From UBA10677 sp045654245 (lineage in GTDB: Bacteria > Bacillota > Clostridia > Christensenellales > Pumilibacteraceae): DNA of 54,585 nucleotides. The translations under genes were made by a program, and so were the position numbers. Below are positions 1-8,064 of this stretch, piece after piece; the stretch's first letter is position 1; the number at the start of each line of letters is the position of its first letter. The notes under the pieces were generated by a model that saw only the letters and a program-made list of their open reading frames with translations, had not been told where the DNA came from and did no database searches. Location: contig JAZOMX010000005.1 in NCBI GenBank assembly GCA_045654245.1, positions 1 to 54,585 on the forward strand. The letters run 5' to 3'.

Positions 1-281
1 TTTCTGACTAATTTTTCCGTAAATTGACTTTGTGTTCAAATTCGCTTTTTGTTGTTTTGCTTTTTCTATTCTCTTTTCAATGTGCGTCGCTGTCAATTTG
101 CGACAGCCTTAATATATTACCACACCACCAAAACTTTGTCAACTGTTTTTTGCAAAATAATTAAACTTTTTTTACATTATTTTTATTTATTTTTTCCTTG
201 CCTTTTTAGCACCGAAAAAGCATCCCTATTTTGGCTCTCAAATTAATTTATAAAAATTTTTTAAAATTAGGTGAAAAACGA
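1..281. other. Non-coding AT-rich stretch left of the tRNA cluster
   Basis: This stretch is very AT-rich with long T runs. A short frame at 49-246 encodes a Phe/Leu-rich, low-complexity peptide with no ribosome binding site and no recognisable motif, so I do not call a gene. The only clear signal is the tRNA promoter at its right end. Confidence 0.6.
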
Positions 282-310
282 TTGACAAATTTTTCCCTTT
301 GGTATATACT
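282..310 (+). promoter_or_regulatory. Sigma-A promoter of the tRNA-Leu/Gly/Lys cluster
   Basis: TTGACA (282-287), a 17-nt spacer and TATACT (305-310) lie 25 nt upstream of tRNA-Leu. This is a near-consensus housekeeping promoter. Confidence 0.85.
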
Positions 311-335
311 CAATAAGCGTTGTGAATCAAGCCTT

Positions 336-419
336 GCGGATGTGGCGAAATTGGCAGACGCGCTAGCCTTAGGAGCTAGTGTCCTCGACGTGGGGGTTCA
401 AGTCCCTTCATCCGCACCA
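336..419 (+). tRNA. tRNA-Leu (anticodon TAG)
   Basis: The 84-nt class II tRNA has acceptor arm gcggatg/catccgc, a long variable arm, and a 7-nt anticodon loop cttagga that gives anticodon TAG. CCA is encoded at 417-419. It is first in a three-tRNA transcription unit. Confidence 0.95.
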
Positions 420-431
420 AAATTTACATAT

Positions 432-507
432 GCGGAAGTAGCTCAGCTGGTAGAGCGTCACCTTGCCAAGGTGAATGTCGCGAGTTCGAACCTCGTCTTT
501 CGCTCCA
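432..507 (+). tRNA. tRNA-Gly (anticodon GCC)
   Basis: Acceptor arm gcggaag/ctttcgc, anticodon stem tcacc/ggtga, loop ttgccaa with anticodon GCC. CCA is encoded at 505-507. Second gene of the cluster. Confidence 0.95.
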
Positions 508-547
508 CTTATATAAGACGCAAGTGATTTTGCGTCTTATATATTGA

Positions 548-623
548 GGACGATTAGCTCAGTTGGTAGAGCAACTGACTCTTAATCAGTGGGTCCGGGG
601 TTCGAGCCCCCGATCGTCCACCA
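548..623 (+). tRNA. tRNA-Lys (anticodon CTT)
   Basis: Acceptor arm ggacgat/atcgtcc, anticodon stem actga/tcagt, loop ctcttaa with anticodon CTT. CCA is encoded at 621-623, directly followed by an intrinsic terminator. Its 3' half and the terminator are repeated in degraded form 138 bp downstream. Confidence 0.95.
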
Positions 624-656
624 AAGCACCTAATAACGCTAGGGTGCTTTTTTTAT
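624..656 (+). terminator. Intrinsic terminator of the tRNA-Leu/Gly/Lys unit
   Basis: Stem aagcacc/ggtgctt with an 11-nt loop (taataacgcta), followed by a run of seven T. Confidence 0.85.
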
Positions 657-683
657 TTTCTCTAGCGCTCAACACCTCTCACC

Positions 684-794
684 GACTCTTAATACTTCGT
701 GGCGTTCGCTTCGCTCGGCTAGCAGTTTGGGTCCGGGGTTCGAGCCCCCGATATCCCTCATAAAGCACTTGATAACGCTAGGGTGCTTTTTTTA
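684..794 (+). pseudogene. tRNA-Lys relic: duplicated 3' half plus terminator
   Basis: Positions 729-752 repeat the T-arm region of the upstream tRNA-Lys (591-614) exactly, and 762-794 repeat its terminator with two changes. Upstream, gactcttaat (684-693) matches the anticodon loop region (577-586). Between the two matches lie about 30 extra bases that include a gcttcgctcg run. The acceptor 5' strand and CCA are missing, so it cannot be a working tRNA. It is either a decayed tandem duplication or the scar of an element that once used the tRNA 3' end as its attachment site. Confidence 0.7.
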
Positions 795-843
795 TTTCTT
801 ATTATTTAATTTATTTCCTTATATATAATACTAAAAAAAGACA

Positions 844-872
844 TTGACAAAAGCATATCGTTATGATAAAAT
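844..872 (+). promoter_or_regulatory. Sigma-A promoter of the beta-helix gene
   Basis: TTGACA (844-849), 17-nt spacer, TAAAAT (867-872), followed by a gaggaaag ribosome binding site just before ATG 902. Confidence 0.75.
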
Positions 873-901
873 TTAGTTAACTTTTAACTTGTGAGGAAAG
901 T

Positions 902-2407
902 ATGAGAATTATTAGCGAAGCAGATATTAAAATCTTTGATGAGATTGCCGAAAAAAGAAAAAAAGAAATCCTAGAAGCGAAAGACGAACTAGTGATTAAA
1001 GGTACAACCTACTTCGTTTCAACTTCCGGTGATGACAATAACGACGGTCTTTCCAAAGAAAAGCCTTGGAAAACCCTAAGAAAAGTTTCATCCGCCGACT
1101 TAAAATATGGAGACGGCGTGCTTTTTAAGAGAGGCGACCTTTTTAGAGGTTGGGTACAAACGAAATCCGGAGTAACGTACGGCGCATACGGAAGTGGCGA
1201 TAAGCCTAAAATTTACTCGTGGGATAAGGATTTAGCCGACCCCGCACTTTGGACGCTAGTCGATAAAGAGCATAGTATTTGGCGATTAAACGATAAGATT
1301 TTAGACTGCGGAACGCTCGTTTTCAACGACGGCGAATATCACTCGTATAAACATATTCCGTCTTACGTTAGGGGAAAATTCGTTTGCCGAAACGACGAGA
1401 GCAAAGAATTCGTAATGGCTAACGAAATGACGGGCAATCTTGATATATATTGGTATTTCGATGCAATAATGACGACGGAAGAGTCGCGCAACCAGACTTT
1501 CCCTATCCCAAAAATGTGCGACGAGAGTTATGGAGACCTTTATCTTAAATGCGACCAAGGTAACCCCGGCGAAGTTTTTTCTTCGATTGAGGGCGTAGCG
1601 AGAACGCATATGTTTTGTGTTGAAGAAAACGACGACGTTTGCATCGACAATATTTGCATAAAATTCGTAGGAATGCACGCCGTTGCCGGTCAATCAACTT
1701 GCGTAAAAGGATTAAAAGTTACAAATTGTGAAATCGGTTGGATAGGCGGAACGATTCAACACTATCTAGGAACGGACCCCAACTATCCGCAAGGCGACCG
1801 AGGAACGGTAACTAGATTTGGAAACGGAGTTGAAATTTACGGTGGTTGCGACAACTATACCGTAGAAAATTGCTATATATATCAATGTTACGACGCCGGC
1901 ATTACTCATCAGTTCACGACTGGCGGTGATAAAACTACGCTTACTAATATACGCTACAAGAACAATCTTATCGAAAAATGCGTGTACTCTATCGAGTATT
2001 TCTTGGAAATGACTTGCGGTGATACGGAAAGTTATATGGAAAATATTGAAATTAGCGGTAACTTGTTGCGCCAAGCCGGTTACGGTTGGGGACAACAACG
2101 CCACAATAAGCACACTCCTTCGCACATTAAGGGTTGGAATTTTAATAACGTGGCGAGAAATTTCTCTATTCACGATAATATCTTCGATAGGTCTGCGTTT
2201 AGATTAATCCATTGTGTCGCTGACAAAACGGAATACTGCCCTTCTCTTTCAAACAACACTTACGTGCAACACGAAGGCGGACTACTAGGTCAATGGGGCG
2301 GAAAAGAAAACGGTGAGGTTGAAACGAAAGTCGTTAACGAGAATAGTGAATACGCTATTCAAAACGAATATGGCGACGAAAATGCAAAAGTATATTTAAT
2401 TAAATAA
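902..2407 (+). CDS. Right-handed parallel beta-helix protein, probable carbohydrate-active enzyme
   Basis: A 501-aa protein. After a charged N-terminal stretch, residues about 36-62 carry the YFVSTSGDDNNDGLS...PWKTL signature that opens many parallel beta-helix (pectate-lyase-fold) polysaccharide enzymes. It is followed by repeated short N/G/I-rich strands (for example VTNCEIGWIGG, VENCYIYQCYDAGI, ISGNLLRQAG) typical of helix coils. There is no signal peptide or membrane anchor, so it would act in the cytoplasm, which is unusual because relatives are mostly secreted. The substrate cannot be told from sequence. It converges on an AraC-type regulator and has its own sigma-A promoter and ribosome binding site. 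The fold is fairly certain; the enzymatic role is inferred. Confidence 0.75.
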   Translation: MRIISEADIKIFDEIAEKRKKEILEAKDELVIKGTTYFVSTSGDDNNDGLSKEKPWKTLRKVSSADLKYGDGVLFKRGDLFRGWVQTKSGVTYGAYGSGDKPKIYSWDKDLADPALWTLVDKEHSIWRLNDKILDCGTLVFNDGEYHSYKHIPSYVRGKFVCRNDESKEFVMANEMTGNLDIYWYFDAIMTTEESRNQTFPIPKMCDESYGDLYLKCDQGNPGEVFSSIEGVARTHMFCVEENDDVCIDNICIKFVGMHAVAGQSTCVKGLKVTNCEIGWIGGTIQHYLGTDPNYPQGDRGTVTRFGNGVEIYGGCDNYTVENCYIYQCYDAGITHQFTTGGDKTTLTNIRYKNNLIEKCVYSIEYFLEMTCGDTESYMENIEISGNLLRQAGYGWGQQRHNKHTPSHIKGWNFNNVARNFSIHDNIFDRSAFRLIHCVADKTEYCPSLSNNTYVQHEGGLLGQWGGKENGEVETKVVNENSEYAIQNEYGDENAKVYLIK

Positions 2408-2413
2408 CGAAAC

Positions 2414-2450
2414 GAGCCGTATTTAACAGATTAAATACGGCTCTTAATTT
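2414..2450. terminator. Bidirectional hairpin between convergent genes
   Basis: A 12-bp perfect inverted repeat (gagccgtattta/taaatacggctc) with a 6-nt loop sits between the beta-helix gene and the convergent araC-type gene. The T tract is weak on both strands. Confidence 0.65.
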
Positions 2451-3276
2451 ACTTTGTTATTCTATTTTCCTTTTGATATTGTTTAGGCGTTATTCCAAAT
2501 TGTTTTTTAAACAGCGAAATATATTTTGACAAGTCAGAAAAACCGCACTCGAAACACGCCTCGGTAACAGAACTTCCGTCTTTTAGTAATTGGGCGGAAT
2601 CGTTTAACCTTCGAGTCTTAATGTATTCAGCAGGCGTCATTCTAAAAACAGAATAAAAATGTCTTTCTAGCGTAGTTATATTTACCCCGCTATGTTCAGC
2701 GAGTTCGGCTACGGAAACTTTCATACCGATATTTCCATTAATATAAGTAACGGCGAGGGCAACGTCCTCGGGAAGCCCTACGCCATACGGCTGAATATTC
2801 TCATCACTAGAAAAAATCGTTTCAATTATACTGAAAAATATCGCAATTTTCTCCACTTCACGACTTGCATTTATAAGTCTTTCCGCCTGGATAATAAGCG
2901 TTGAAAAAACACTCGGGGAAAGGGCATACATATTCTTTTCCCCTTTTTCTCTTTCAAACACCCAGGGAAAAAGTTTCTCATTTCCTTTGGTTGAAAACCA
3001 AATACAATAGTGTTTATGTAAAGCATTACTACGATATAAACATTGGTGTTTTTCCCCAGGCATAGTCACAATTACGCTACCTGGGAAAATGGGATAAACT
3101 AGCCCCTCCACCTCAAACGCTAAATCCCCCGAAAGGTTTATGTAAATTTCACACTCGTCGTGCAAATGTCTTTCATCTGGAATAGTATCAGAACTTTTGC
3201 ACTCGACGTAATTTATATTGACAGCAAAAGCATCGATATTGCCCATATTCACTTCACAGGTTTTCTTTTTCAACAT
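2449..3276 (-). CDS. AraC family transcriptional regulator
   Basis: A 275-aa regulator. The N-terminal half is a cupin-like sensing domain (HLHDECEIYINLSG...PGSVIVTMPGEKHQ). The C-terminal ~100 residues hold the two helix-turn-helix motifs of the AraC/XylS DNA-binding domain (VSVAELAEHSGVNITTLERHFYSVF and the distal GFSDLSKYISLFKKQFGITPKQY). The start is placed at the ATG preceded by agaggt; an in-frame ATG 30 nt upstream has no ribosome binding site. By family it is likely a sugar-responsive activator, perhaps of the convergent beta-helix gene or the sugar genes to the right. The ligand is unknown. Confidence 0.85.
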   Translation of the reverse strand: MLKKKTCEVNMGNIDAFAVNINYVECKSSDTIPDERHLHDECEIYINLSGDLAFEVEGLVYPIFPGSVIVTMPGEKHQCLYRSNALHKHYCIWFSTKGNEKLFPWVFEREKGEKNMYALSPSVFSTLIIQAERLINASREVEKIAIFFSIIETIFSSDENIQPYGVGLPEDVALAVTYINGNIGMKVSVAELAEHSGVNITTLERHFYSVFRMTPAEYIKTRRLNDSAQLLKDGSSVTEACFECGFSDLSKYISLFKKQFGITPKQYQKENRITK

Positions 3277-3349
3277 AGCGATTACCTCTTTTGCATATTT
3301 TAGCATACTTTTACTTAATCAGTCAATAAAAATTACACTAAAAACAACA

Positions 3350-3380
3350 AAAAACCTCGCCAGCATAAGCGAGGTTTTTA
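3350..3380 (-). terminator. Intrinsic terminator of the antiporter gene
   Basis: On the minus strand, stem cctcgc/gcgagg with an 8-nt loop is followed by six T. It lies just past the stop of the antiporter. Confidence 0.85.
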
Positions 3381-3388
3381 TTATATAA

Positions 3389-4675
3389 CTATTGATTTTC
3401 TTCGGTAGCGTTTTGAACTGTTTCTCTTGCGCTAATTCTTCCCTCGGGTTGAACTTCGCCCGCTTTAGTAAGCGCAACCTTGGTAAGAAACGGTCCTACA
3501 AGTTCATAAATAAGTACGGAGAACAAAGTAATGTTTGCTACGATTGTTCCAACTGGTCCTAACGCTAACGCTTTTAACGCCATACCAAGAGCAACTCCTG
3601 CTTGTGGGAAAAGAGTAATACCAAGGTAACGACGAACGTTAACCGGCGCTTTCGATATTTTAGAACTAAAGTATGCACCGTAATACTTTCCAAAGCAACG
3701 GAATAAAATATATACGATACCGACGATTACGATAATATAATCAGCAAATACTGAGAAATCAAACTCTGCTCCGCTTATAACGAAGAAAAGAATAAACAAC
3801 GGCGCCGTCCAACGGTCAACTCTATCCATAAGTTCTTCGGAAAAATCACAAATATTACAGAAAATCGTACCGAGCATCATACAAGTAAGCAAAGACGAAA
3901 ATCCGATATGTATTCCGCCTATAGTAAATTTTTGCATAGAAATTGCAACCGTCAAGAACACGAACGCTACGGACATAGAGAGTCTTTTAGAACGAGAGTG
4001 GAAAAACCTCTCCGAGAAAGTGAATAGATATCCCATTAAAGCGCCAAGACCTAGCGATAAAATTACTTCAATTAAAGGCTCAAGCACAATAGATACTATA
4101 CTTATAGCGCCGGACATAAGCGCTTTTGCAACTCCAAACGAAACGGAGAAAAGAATTAGACCTACGGCATCATCAAGCGCAACTACCGGCAATAGCGTGT
4201 CCGTTACTGGACCTTTTGCCTTGTATTGACGAACGACCATTAGCGTTGCCGCAGGAGCAGTTGCAGATGCTATCGCTCCAAGAACAATCGCTGCGGAAAG
4301 CGAAAGTTTATCGGGAATTATAAAGTGTAAACTAATGAGCGCTATATCAACAACCACGGTAGTAAATATCGCTTGCACTATTCCGATAACGGTGGCTTGT
4401 TTTCCTATGGACTTAAGTTGAGACAATCTAAATTCATTACCGATAGAAAATGCAATAAAACCTAGCGCAACATCAGAAAGCAACGAATAACTTTTTACGT
4501 CGGCGTGCGAGGTAAAACCAAGACCGGGCACTCCGATTGCGCCCAAACAAAACGGGCCGATTAATACGCCCGCAACCAAATACGCCGTTACAGCCGGCAA
4601 TTTCACAAGTTTCGCGAGACGGGACAAGAATAATCCTGCTAGCAAAGCAACTGATAAACTAAACAAAACTTGCAT
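3389..4675 (-). CDS. CPA2-type cation/proton antiporter (Kef/NapA-like)
   Basis: A 428-aa integral membrane protein with about 12 hydrophobic segments, made of the Na+/H+ exchanger domain of the monovalent cation:proton antiporter-2 family. Family-like stretches include AYLVAGVLIGPFCLG near the N-terminus, ASATAPAATLMVVRQ in the middle, and a Pro/Gly-rich FPQAGVALGMAL near the end. The KTN/TrkA-N regulatory domain of Kef channels is absent, leaving only a short charged tail. It likely exchanges Na+ or K+ for H+ across the cytoplasmic membrane. It is monocistronic, with its own promoter, an aaggag ribosome binding site and a terminator. Confidence 0.85.
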   Translation of the reverse strand: MQVLFSLSVALLAGLFLSRLAKLVKLPAVTAYLVAGVLIGPFCLGAIGVPGLGFTSHADVKSYSLLSDVALGFIAFSIGNEFRLSQLKSIGKQATVIGIVQAIFTTVVVDIALISLHFIIPDKLSLSAAIVLGAIASATAPAATLMVVRQYKAKGPVTDTLLPVVALDDAVGLILFSVSFGVAKALMSGAISIVSIVLEPLIEVILSLGLGALMGYLFTFSERFFHSRSKRLSMSVAFVFLTVAISMQKFTIGGIHIGFSSLLTCMMLGTIFCNICDFSEELMDRVDRWTAPLFILFFVISGAEFDFSVFADYIIVIVGIVYILFRCFGKYYGAYFSSKISKAPVNVRRYLGITLFPQAGVALGMALKALALGPVGTIVANITLFSVLIYELVGPFLTKVALTKAGEVQPEGRISARETVQNATEENQ

Positions 4676-4720
4676 ATTTTTTCTCCTTGCGTAATGCTAA
4701 TTTTTTTCGCAACGCATACG

Positions 4721-4749
4721 ATTCTACTCCTTTATAGCATTTTTGTCAA
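4721..4749 (-). promoter_or_regulatory. Sigma-A promoter of the antiporter gene
   Basis: On the minus strand TTGACA (4749-4744), 17-nt spacer, TAGAAT (4726-4721). Confidence 0.8.
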
Positions 4750-4798
4750 CAAAAAAATACGTCAAATTTTTACTTTTCTTTATTATTTATTATAAAAG

Positions 4799-4822
4799 AA
4801 AAAACCGACTGAATCGGTTTCT
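4799..4822 (-). terminator. Intrinsic terminator of the isomerase-kinase operon
   Basis: On the minus strand, stem aaccga/tcggtt with a short loop and a T6 run, about 25 nt after the kinase stop. Confidence 0.8.
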
Positions 4823-4844
4823 CTTATTATCACAATTTTATTCG

Positions 4845-6377
4845 TTAAAAAATTTCTGACGCTTGTTTTTCAGCGGAAAGTCCTCGTCTATATCCGTCCA
4901 TAAAACGAGCGCATTTTTCAAGTTCGTGTTCGCTCGCCATAATTTCCGTTTTTTCGACGCCGTCAAAAATATCGTTTAAGAATTCACTTAGAGGTTTTGC
5001 ATTGTCAGTAGCGTAAAGAGCGAGAATCGCCATACCCCACGCACCACCTTCTGACGCAGTTTGCATAACCGTAACGGGAACGCCTAATACTGCGGAAGTT
5101 GCGTTTTGTCCAACGAAGTCGGTCTTGTAAAAGCCACCGTGAGCGAGAACTTTATTTATCGCAACGCCCTCTTTTTTAAGTATATCCATACCCAAAGCGA
5201 GCGTCGCTACCGCAGAATAAACTTGCGCTTGCATAAAGTTCGCTAAATTCATATTGCCGTCAGGAGAACGCATAACCAACGGCGCTCCTTTGTCCGTGCC
5301 AGCCATAGGCTCGCCTGCAAGGAAGTTATAAGCAATCATACCACCCGTTTGGGCGTCGCTTTTAAGCGATAGTTCAAATAGTTTGGTGAACAATTCGCCC
5401 TTAGAAACTTTTGCGCCGAAAAGCGACAAAACTTCGTCAAACATTCCTACCCACTCGTTAATTTCCGTCGTGCAGTTATTAGCGTGAATAAGAACTGCGG
5501 GATATCCGTCGGGGGTTGAAATTACGTCGATTTCTTTATAGTAACCTTTCAACGGCTTGTCTAAAATTACGGTAAAATTCGCGCTTGTTCCCGACGAGAC
5601 GTTGCCAGTTCCAGGTCCTACGCTATTAGTCGCTATCATACCTGTTCCCATATCGCCCTCGGGAGGACAAAATAGTATTCCCGGTTGCAAATTTTCCGTT
5701 ACGTCTAGCCATTTTGCGCCCTCAGCAGTAAGAACGCCTGCGTTTTCACCTGCGCAAAGAACTTCGGGTAATAACGTTTCAAAATCAACGCTTACTCCCT
5801 TTTCGCTTAAAAGTTTATTAAACTTGTCCATCATAACTTGGTCGTACGTTCTACCGTTTAACGGGAACATTCCCGACGCGTCGTTTTGTCCAAGCACTTT
5901 CTTTCCCGTAAGCCTATAATGAACGTAACCCGATAAAGTCGTCAAGAACGCAACCTTTGGAATATGGCTAAGCCCATCAATAACCGATTGATAGTATTGC
6001 GAAACAGACCAGCGCATAGGAACGTTAAAAGCAAAAAGTTCAGAAAGTTCGCTCGCCGAAACAGCGGTATTCGTGTTTCGCCAAGTTCTAAAAGGCGCAA
6101 GTAAATTAAAGTCTTTATCGAACGCCAAATATCCGTGCATCATAGCGGAAATGCCGATTGCGTCTACCGTTTTAAGCGGACTACCATAATTTTTAATTAG
6201 GTCAGCGTAAGCGGTCTGCAAGCCCTCTTCTACTTTATCAAGAGAATACGACCATAGTCCGTCAACGAGTTCGTTTTCCCACTCGTAACCGCCTTGCGCT
6301 AAAACCTTTGCGTTTTCGTCAACAAGAACGGCTTTAATTCGAGTTGAACCAAGTTCAATGCCTAGAATACTTTTCAT
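4845..6377 (-). CDS. FGGY family carbohydrate kinase
   Basis: A 510-aa sugar kinase of the FGGY family (xylulose, fucose, rhamnose and glycerol kinases). The N-terminal ATPase-fold opening LGIELGSTRIKAVLVDE and the C-terminal LAHGGFYKTDFVGQNATSAVLGVPV ... SEGGAWGMAILAL signature are both visible, and the length is normal. It would phosphorylate a ketose produced by the isomerase encoded 12 bp upstream. The sugar itself (for example fuculose, xylulose or ribulose) cannot be decided. The ribosome binding site cggagaa supports the start. It forms a two-gene operon with the isomerase, with no transporter beside it. Confidence 0.85.
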   Translation of the reverse strand: MKSILGIELGSTRIKAVLVDENAKVLAQGGYEWENELVDGLWSYSLDKVEEGLQTAYADLIKNYGSPLKTVDAIGISAMMHGYLAFDKDFNLLAPFRTWRNTNTAVSASELSELFAFNVPMRWSVSQYYQSVIDGLSHIPKVAFLTTLSGYVHYRLTGKKVLGQNDASGMFPLNGRTYDQVMMDKFNKLLSEKGVSVDFETLLPEVLCAGENAGVLTAEGAKWLDVTENLQPGILFCPPEGDMGTGMIATNSVGPGTGNVSSGTSANFTVILDKPLKGYYKEIDVISTPDGYPAVLIHANNCTTEINEWVGMFDEVLSLFGAKVSKGELFTKLFELSLKSDAQTGGMIAYNFLAGEPMAGTDKGAPLVMRSPDGNMNLANFMQAQVYSAVATLALGMDILKKEGVAINKVLAHGGFYKTDFVGQNATSAVLGVPVTVMQTASEGGAWGMAILALYATDNAKPLSEFLNDIFDGVEKTEIMASEHELEKCARFMDGYRRGLSAEKQASEIF

Positions 6378-6389
6378 ATTATTTCTCCG

Positions 6390-7868
6390 TTAAAACGGAT
6401 TTTCCGTCTTGTAAGGTACGCTTTTAGGCTGATTATAACCGATTTTTTCTACGCCTAGATACTTAAACACCTCAAACAACGCTTTTCCGTAGTGGCCGAA
6501 AGCAACTGCACCGTGATGAGGATATCCGTCTTCGATTAAAACGTGGCGATAGAATCTACCCATTTCCTTAATCGCAAATACGCCAACGCCACCAAAAGAT
6601 TTAGTTGCAACAGGTAAAACTTCGCCCTCGGCTAGGTAAGCGTACAAGTGATTGTCGGAAGTGCTTTGCAAACGGAAGAAAGTAATATCGCCAGGTACGA
6701 TATCTCCCTCAAGCGTTCCGTTAGTAACTTCGATAGGAAGCGCTCTTGCCATAATCATTTGATATTTCATAGTGGGATTGCAAAGTTTTTTACTGCAAGT
6801 ATTACCACAATGGAATCCCATAAAGGTATCGGTATGCTTGTAATCAAACTTACCCTCGATATCCGTTTTATACATATCCTTAGGAACGGAGTTATTGATA
6901 TCAAGTAAGGTTACGATATCTTGAGAAACGCAAGCGCCGATATACTCTGACAAGCAACCGTAAATATCAACTTCGCAGGATACGGGGATTCCTCTACCCG
7001 TAAGACGGGAGTTTACGTAGCAAGGAACGAAACCAAACTGCGTTTGGAACGCAGGCCAGCATTTACCCGCGATTGCAACGAATTTCTTGCTTTCACGGTG
7101 CTGTTCTACCCAGTCAAGTAAAGTTAGTTCGTATTGAGCGAGTTTGGATAAAATTTCAGGCTTTTTGTTTCCAGCGCCTAATTCTTTTTCCATATCCGCA
7201 ACGACTTCAGGAATACGCTCGTCGCCAGCATGATTGTTAAACGCCTCGAATAAATCGAGTTCAGAATTCTCCTCAATCTCTACGCCAAGGTTAAATAGTT
7301 GTTTAATGGGCGCATTGCAAGCCATAAAATTCTTTGGGCGTGGTCCGAAAGATATAATCTTGAGGTTTTTAAGACCGTAAATCGCTCTAGCGATAGGTAA
7401 AAATTCAAAAACCATATCGGCACAATCTTCCGCATCTCCTACGGGATATTCGGGAATATACGCCTTTACGTTGCGAAGTTTAAGATTGTACGACGCATTA
7501 AGCATACCACAATAAGCGTCACCTCTGTCGCCAACGAGTTTATCGCTTGCCTCTTCCGCTGCAGAACAGAACATAACGGGGCCGTCGAAGTTTTGAGCAA
7601 GCATAGTCTCGGAAATTTCAGGACCGAAGTTGCCTAAATAAACGCAAAGTGCATTACAGCCCGCTTTCTTAATATCATCAAGCGCTTGCATTGCTTGAAT
7701 TTCACTTTCAACTACGCAAACAGGACACTCGTAAATTGCGCCCTTGCCGTATTTTTTCTCAAAAGCATCAACTAGCGCTTTTCTTCTATTCGTAGAAAGG
7801 GATTCTGGAAAACAGTCTCTAGATACTGCTACGATTCCAACTTTGATTTTAGGAATATTGTTCATCAT
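6390..7868 (-). CDS. L-fucose isomerase-like sugar isomerase
   Basis: A 492-aa protein resembling the L-fucose/L-arabinose isomerase family. The N-terminal Rossmann-like half contains CNALCVYLGNFGPE and MFCSAAEEASDKLVGDRGDAYCG. The second half has CEVDIYGCLSEYIG and later MGFHCGNTCSKKLCNP, where acidic and His residues that bind the catalytic metal in this family are expected. It probably converts an aldose to a ketose that the downstream FGGY kinase phosphorylates. The start is placed at the ATG after aaggagaaaa; the longer frame starting 30 nt upstream lacks a ribosome binding site. The ATG three bases further in is a possible alternative. Confidence 0.8.
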   Translation of the reverse strand: MMNNIPKIKVGIVAVSRDCFPESLSTNRRKALVDAFEKKYGKGAIYECPVCVVESEIQAMQALDDIKKAGCNALCVYLGNFGPEISETMLAQNFDGPVMFCSAAEEASDKLVGDRGDAYCGMLNASYNLKLRNVKAYIPEYPVGDAEDCADMVFEFLPIARAIYGLKNLKIISFGPRPKNFMACNAPIKQLFNLGVEIEENSELDLFEAFNNHAGDERIPEVVADMEKELGAGNKKPEILSKLAQYELTLLDWVEQHRESKKFVAIAGKCWPAFQTQFGFVPCYVNSRLTGRGIPVSCEVDIYGCLSEYIGACVSQDIVTLLDINNSVPKDMYKTDIEGKFDYKHTDTFMGFHCGNTCSKKLCNPTMKYQMIMARALPIEVTNGTLEGDIVPGDITFFRLQSTSDNHLYAYLAEGEVLPVATKSFGGVGVFAIKEMGRFYRHVLIEDGYPHHGAVAFGHYGKALFEVFKYLGVEKIGYNQPKSVPYKTENPF

Positions 7869-7929
7869 TTTTCTCCTTGATATTAAAATAATTCTCATAT
7901 TAGACGGCTAGTCGAATACGAGAACGGTT

Positions 7930-8006
7930 TGGTGGAGATAATAGGGCTCGAACCTATGGCCTCTTGCATGTCAAGCAAACGCTCTAACCAACTGAGCTAT
8001 ACCTCC
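7930..8006 (-). tRNA. tRNA-Val (anticodon GAC)
   Basis: On the minus strand, acceptor ggaggta/tatctcc, anticodon stem tttgc/gcaag, loop ttgacat with anticodon GAC, and encoded CCA. No terminator follows before the sugar isomerase gene 62 bp downstream, so the two may share a primary transcript. Confidence 0.93.
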
Positions 8007-8022
8007 GCAATCGTCTTGAATA

Positions 8023-8051
8023 ATTATACCGCAATACGGCTAATCAGTCAA
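8023..8051 (-). promoter_or_regulatory. Sigma-A promoter of tRNA-Val
   Basis: On the minus strand TTGACT (8051-8046), 17-nt spacer, TATAAT (8028-8023), ending 16 nt before the tRNA. Confidence 0.85.
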
Positions 8052-8064
8052 GACTTTATTCAAT

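Noticed and set aside
49..246. 65-aa frame at the left edge
   Set aside because: Phe/Leu-rich low complexity in AT-rich DNA without a ribosome binding site.
700..720. REP-like gcttcgctcg element
   Set aside because: The motif is short and I saw no other copies forming a family in this window; it is treated as part of the tRNA relic.
231..763. Open frames across the first tRNA cluster
   Set aside because: They read through tRNA genes and terminators.
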